Below are positions 34,701 to 37,134 of a stretch of 37,134 nt of DNA, piece after piece. The DNA is from a virus, in IMG/VR virus record IMGVR_UViG_3300047510_001046, positions 1 to 37,134 of that record, one strand, 5' to 3'. How positions within the stretch are numbered: the first letter of the stretch is position 1; each line of letters opens with the position of its first letter. The notes under the pieces were generated by a model that was given only the letters and a program-made list of their open reading frames with translations, did not search any database and was not told the origin of the DNA. Both the position numbers and the translations under genes were made by a program.

Positions 34701-37134
34701 GTCAAATTGCCCTTAGAGGTAAAAATAGCGGAACTTGGCAAGCTTGGAGAACAGTTTTAGATTCTTCAAATTTTAGCACTTGGGCGCAACCAGCTGGAAG
34801 TTATGCAGCAGCTTCACACACGCACGATGATAGGTACTATACTGAGACAGAGTCTGATGGAAGATTTTTAAAACTTGCTGGTGGTACAACCACTGGAACC
34901 GTTGTAATGAACGGTGATAACTATCTGAATGGTGGTTTGTCAGGTATTAAGAATATACATTATCAATACTCAGGAATAGGATACACTGTTACAAATGGTG
35001 CCGCCGCTTGGTACAGAATTGCAAAACTTGATAATTTTGGTGCAGGTATACTTATACTAGGTTTTACTAATAATGGCTCAATAAATGAAGTTATATATGA
35101 AATTACTTACTGGCTTGGCGAAGGTGATAACGCAACCATAGATTTAAGAAAGTTTGGAGTAGATGACTATGTGACAGAAGCAAGAATTGTAAAAAATAAT
35201 TCTCTTTATTATATAGAAGCATACTTTGCTGCTGCACCAACAACACCTCAAACTTACCATTCTCCGGAAATATTTAATGTTAGAACTTTAGGAACTAACC
35301 TTAATAAAGTAATTACAGTATACACCGGTAACTTATCTGTTACTTCAGGTACTCAGACAACACTTGTTACCAAAGCTTTTATTGATAATGGAAATACTTT
35401 TAGTGTTACAAATGCTACAAATGCTACCTCTACTTTAGCTGGTCTTGCTGTTCACAGTGGAAGAAACAATGAAGCCGATAAAGTTGTCCGTACTGATGTA
35501 AATGGATATATTCAAGCAGGATGGATTAATACTACGTCTGGTAACACTACTTCTACTATTACAGATATTTATGTAAACACGAATGATGGATACATAAGAA
35601 AAGCTACACCTGCACATTTTAGAAGTCAAATTACAGATGGAGTATATGCACCAGTTAGTCATACACATAGTATTGCTAACGTAACAGGATTGCAATCAGC
35701 CCTAGATGGCAAGCAAGCAAGTGGTTCTTATTTAACATCACTTGGTTTTTCTTATAGTACAGGTGTAACAGCAAATCACGTTGTACAAAGAGATGCTAAT
35801 GGTTACATATATGCAAACCATATAAATTTTAGTACAGGTGAAACTGAAAACCCTACTATTAGTTCATTTTTTGTTTCAAATGGAGATGGATGGAGTAGAA
35901 AAGCTAGTGTTGCTCACGTAAAAAGTCAACTTGGCTTAGGTTCAGCAGCATATGTTGCAACAAGCACATTTGCAGATGCATCACATACTCACACTTTTGC
36001 ATCATTAACATCAAAACCAACTACCATAAGTGGATATGGAATAACAGATGCCATCACTACTGGAAACATTGGCTCACAGTCTGTGAGTCGTGCAAGCGGG
36101 GTAAGCATTACAGGTTTTGGAACTGATAGTTTTACTTACCATCAAACATCCGGCAATGTTCACAGCTGGACCGGTGGTTGGGCATCACATTTTATAGGAA
36201 ACCACGGTAATGGTGACACCTACTACTCTCAGAGTATTATTATGCCATTCTGGGGCGTACCTAGATATCAGAGAAATGAGGCTGGAGCTAAAGTTGGACC
36301 TTGGCAATTTATTACTGAAGAAAATATTGCTACTCAATCTGTAAGTTTTGCAACTACTTCAGGTAGTGCTACAAGTTCAACTACAGCTAACAGATTAGAC
36401 AACTATGGCATTAATTACAGCACTGACTGGAACAGCTGGGGTGTAAATGGTAAACTTGTCGCTTCATCATATCACGATGCATCTGGGGCTAACAAACCAC
36501 CAACATACACGTATGGTAGTTTTCTTTCATTCTTAAATGCTGGTGCAGATAGTTTTCAAATAGCAATTCCAGAGAATCAGTTTAATGGTACTGGTAAGCA
36601 GAGAGCAATGCATTTTCGTTCTGCTTGGAACGGAACTTGGAGTTCTTGGAGGCAGGTTCTTGATATTCAAAACAACACATGTGATATTCTAGCTGATGGA
36701 AATTCAACATTGATTGTTCGTCAAGGTGTAGGATATAATCAGCCATTTAACTCTAACATAGAGATCCACGGTTCAGTAGATGACTGGGCATATGGTAGAT
36801 TTAGATTTAGAGTACAGAATGAAGCAGGAACTGAACCTGTATATGGTGCTCAGTTCCGAATTGAACGTTTTAGTGTAAACACAGGATGGCAGCTTCTTGG
36901 TATGGTTCCAAGAGGTTCTCAGAACTTGGAATGGCAGGGTGATATACTTCCAGGTCTTTCAGACCAAAGGGTTAAGGAGAATGTTGCTACCTTAACTGAT
37001 GGTGTTGCTATCGTTCAGCAAATTAATCCTGTAGAGTTTGACTGGAAACCAGTAGAGAACGTTTCAGAAAGAGAAGGTCACGATATTGGTTTTATTGCAC
37101 AACAGCTTGAGGAGATTGTTCCAACAGCTGTGCA
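31742..37134 (+). CDS. Giant tail fibre protein with S74 chaperone, partial at window end
   Basis: The frame opens at ATG 31742, one base after the previous stop, and is still open at the window edge (1797 codons seen). The start MAVLLTGTTIGGHSAIHAGN is a typical fibre start. The body contains one LGIG...LYKLHVKGD unit, two TARTLTIGATGK modules, three HTH-type tail repeats (two of them HTHDDRYYTETE), several 'NIGSQSV' linkers, and repeated WHSGN/LHSGNY-type turns. The C-terminus visible here is a Peptidase_S74 domain (SDQRVKENV, then PVEFDWKPVEN, then GHDIGFIAQQLEEIVP), so only the end of the chaperone is missing. Parallel organisation to the previous gene suggests that the two are paralogous fibres with different binding regions. 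Confidence 0.85.
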   Translation, partial: MAVLLTGTTIGGHSAIHAGNLATHGIITTSNISSSALSLSGGTLTGQLNLHAGSYEGSIVFGSQSVWRTGIRQHDDGDAELRIWAKNANGMIFIATGYDGEPASISRPTDGLAIQGNKLGIGDFSAADPLYKLHVKGDIYANGGWVRVSGSEGLYFESYAGGWRMTDSTWIRAYNDKNIYTGGSIEAGGSVRADSGILDSNRRFVIPGGASTVNHPSGTGGAIRINLPTAAYGINTMMSMTVQVYEYSTGQSFTIRCGGYNYYTHDWYNVFAYLLNDSGKGADVPVYFGNNGTRDVIWIGEPGWSWTYPNVFVTDFQAGHSQSEYWKTGWSISFDTAARTNVSASRTAYRQIDTGTIGSQSVNYAASSGSTSGNAATATTLATARTLTIGATGKTFNGSANVSWTLAEIGAQAAGSYLTAESDTLATVTGRGATTASQLSFTKTDDHAISVGTIRGRAVGSQTGEFIHLYERVHIGSPSGWGAANTAAPSYGLSVYGGATIGYGNSGGLTVTGTLSATNFSGTSSGTNTGDQTTITGNAGSATVLQTARTLTIGATGKNFNGSANVSWTLAEIGAQAAGSYAAASHTHDDRYYTETEIDSQISNRLYQVSVGTFNVNDFNGTGLYRGSTGNWSNRPTVVHNGGAVLQIDTHPGNYHSQLFFDTGGDRLYLRNANAGSWGGWNTILHSGNYTSYSPSLTGSGASGTWSINVTGSAGSAPNGSNINQFYDVTAGVGNGLRFWSGSDSYKISMGVGSLYQYGPVTDYSIKAQMNDGDTGRGFTWGRISYAPIAALNSTSGDLQIAGSLRAAGHLFTSYNGNNILLRTADAGGDAGILVQNSSGSFKFQIYGNGSDYGFLNGNWAGWDIRKTISGAMYMNNDNSYYLQTNSTSNFVALNIQGNAVVHAGNIGSQSVSYATTAGSADQIDGWGFVNTGSNSATNADSINSNGISYYTGGVANFSGNSTDGALYSQRYSDSWQHQIAGDYRSGQIALRGKNSGTWQAWRTVLDSSNFSTWAQPAGSYAAASHTHDDRYYTETESDGRFLKLAGGTTTGTVVMNGDNYLNGGLSGIKNIHYQYSGIGYTVTNGAAAWYRIAKLDNFGAGILILGFTNNGSINEVIYEITYWLGEGDNATIDLRKFGVDDYVTEARIVKNNSLYYIEAYFAAAPTTPQTYHSPEIFNVRTLGTNLNKVITVYTGNLSVTSGTQTTLVTKAFIDNGNTFSVTNATNATSTLAGLAVHSGRNNEADKVVRTDVNGYIQAGWINTTSGNTTSTITDIYVNTNDGYIRKATPAHFRSQITDGVYAPVSHTHSIANVTGLQSALDGKQASGSYLTSLGFSYSTGVTANHVVQRDANGYIYANHINFSTGETENPTISSFFVSNGDGWSRKASVAHVKSQLGLGSAAYVATSTFADASHTHTFASLTSKPTTISGYGITDAITTGNIGSQSVSRASGVSITGFGTDSFTYHQTSGNVHSWTGGWASHFIGNHGNGDTYYSQSIIMPFWGVPRYQRNEAGAKVGPWQFITEENIATQSVSFATTSGSATSSTTANRLDNYGINYSTDWNSWGVNGKLVASSYHDASGANKPPTYTYGSFLSFLNAGADSFQIAIPENQFNGTGKQRAMHFRSAWNGTWSSWRQVLDIQNNTCDILADGNSTLIVRQGVGYNQPFNSNIEIHGSVDDWAYGRFRFRVQNEAGTEPVYGAQFRIERFSVNTGWQLLGMVPRGSQNLEWQGDILPGLSDQRVKENVATLTDGVAIVQQINPVEFDWKPVENVSEREGHDIGFIAQQLEEIVPTAV
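36956..37134 (+). other. Peptidase_S74 domain of the last fibre, cut by the window edge
   Basis: SDQRVKENV provides the Ser and, five residues on, the Lys of the self-cleavage dyad, followed by NPVEFDWK and GFIAQQLEEIVP. The remaining strands and the terminal coiled coil lie beyond the window. Confidence 0.8.

Noticed and set aside
1-37134. Firm assignment to crAss-like phages
   Set aside because: HU/IHF-like and RecB-like genes and the general order are compatible, but a probable tail tube gene and the fibre layout may point to another group. Marker-gene phylogeny would be needed.
1-37134. tRNA genes, integrase, attachment sites, insertion sequences
   Set aside because: I saw no cloverleaf-like sequence with CCA-adjacent acceptor stem, no recombinase or transposase motifs and no flanking duplications.

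Overview
The window is part of the genome of a tailed double-stranded DNA phage (Caudoviricetes) that most likely infects a Bacteroidota host. Evidence for the phage is a colinear virion block: PD-(D/E)XK nuclease, large terminase, portal, scaffold-like protein, major capsid protein, neck/adaptor protein, a probable major tail protein, then very long fibre genes. Evidence for the host is a near-perfect Bacteroidota-type promoter (TTTG, 20 bases, TATATTTG at 2567-2598) and start codons that mostly lack a Shine-Dalgarno and follow A-rich leaders such as AAACCAAC. The DNA is AT-rich. No tRNA, rRNA, CRISPR array, integrase or transposase was seen. The general style resembles crAss-like and other large Bacteroidota phages, but no family assignment can be made from sequence reading alone.

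Left arm (1-2532, minus strand). A tight cluster of small genes is read leftward from a divergent intergenic region at 2533-2623. In order of transcription it holds a degenerate phosphoribosyltransferase-like protein, a hotdog-fold acyl-CoA thioesterase, a 92-aa protein, an acidic 56-aa protein whose frame overlaps it by 64 bases, a 40-aa protein and a 105-aa protein. A terminator hairpin follows, and then a further 92-aa protein. Bases 1-359 look non-coding and are unusually rich in hairpins.

Start of the right arm (2624-5579, plus strand). The rightward operon opens with an acidic helical protein, a possible winged-helix protein and an HU/IHF-like protein. A 78-base intergenic stretch with a possible RNA switch follows, then a zinc-ribbon protein, a RecB/Cas4-type nuclease and two small proteins that lead into the terminase.

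Head and neck module (5576-17310). This holds TerL, a 41-aa protein, portal, scaffold-like protein, major capsid protein with a downstream hairpin, a 336-aa protein, a 39-aa protein, a neck/adaptor protein, a Dps-like miniferritin candidate with the ferroxidase residue spacing intact, and an abundant-type virion protein (probably major tail protein) closed by a strong terminator.

Tail fibre module (17378-37134). Two small proteins, including a 43-aa Cys-rich one, precede three proteins that share terminal modules. These lead into giant fibres of 658, 1166, 2322 and at least 1797 residues. The fibres are built from repeated modules, and the last two carry the Peptidase_S74 intramolecular chaperone. 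Conserved, locally GC-rich nucleotide repeats in two of them look like anchors for homologous exchange. The window ends inside the last fibre, so tape measure, baseplate, lysis and replication genes are not visible here.
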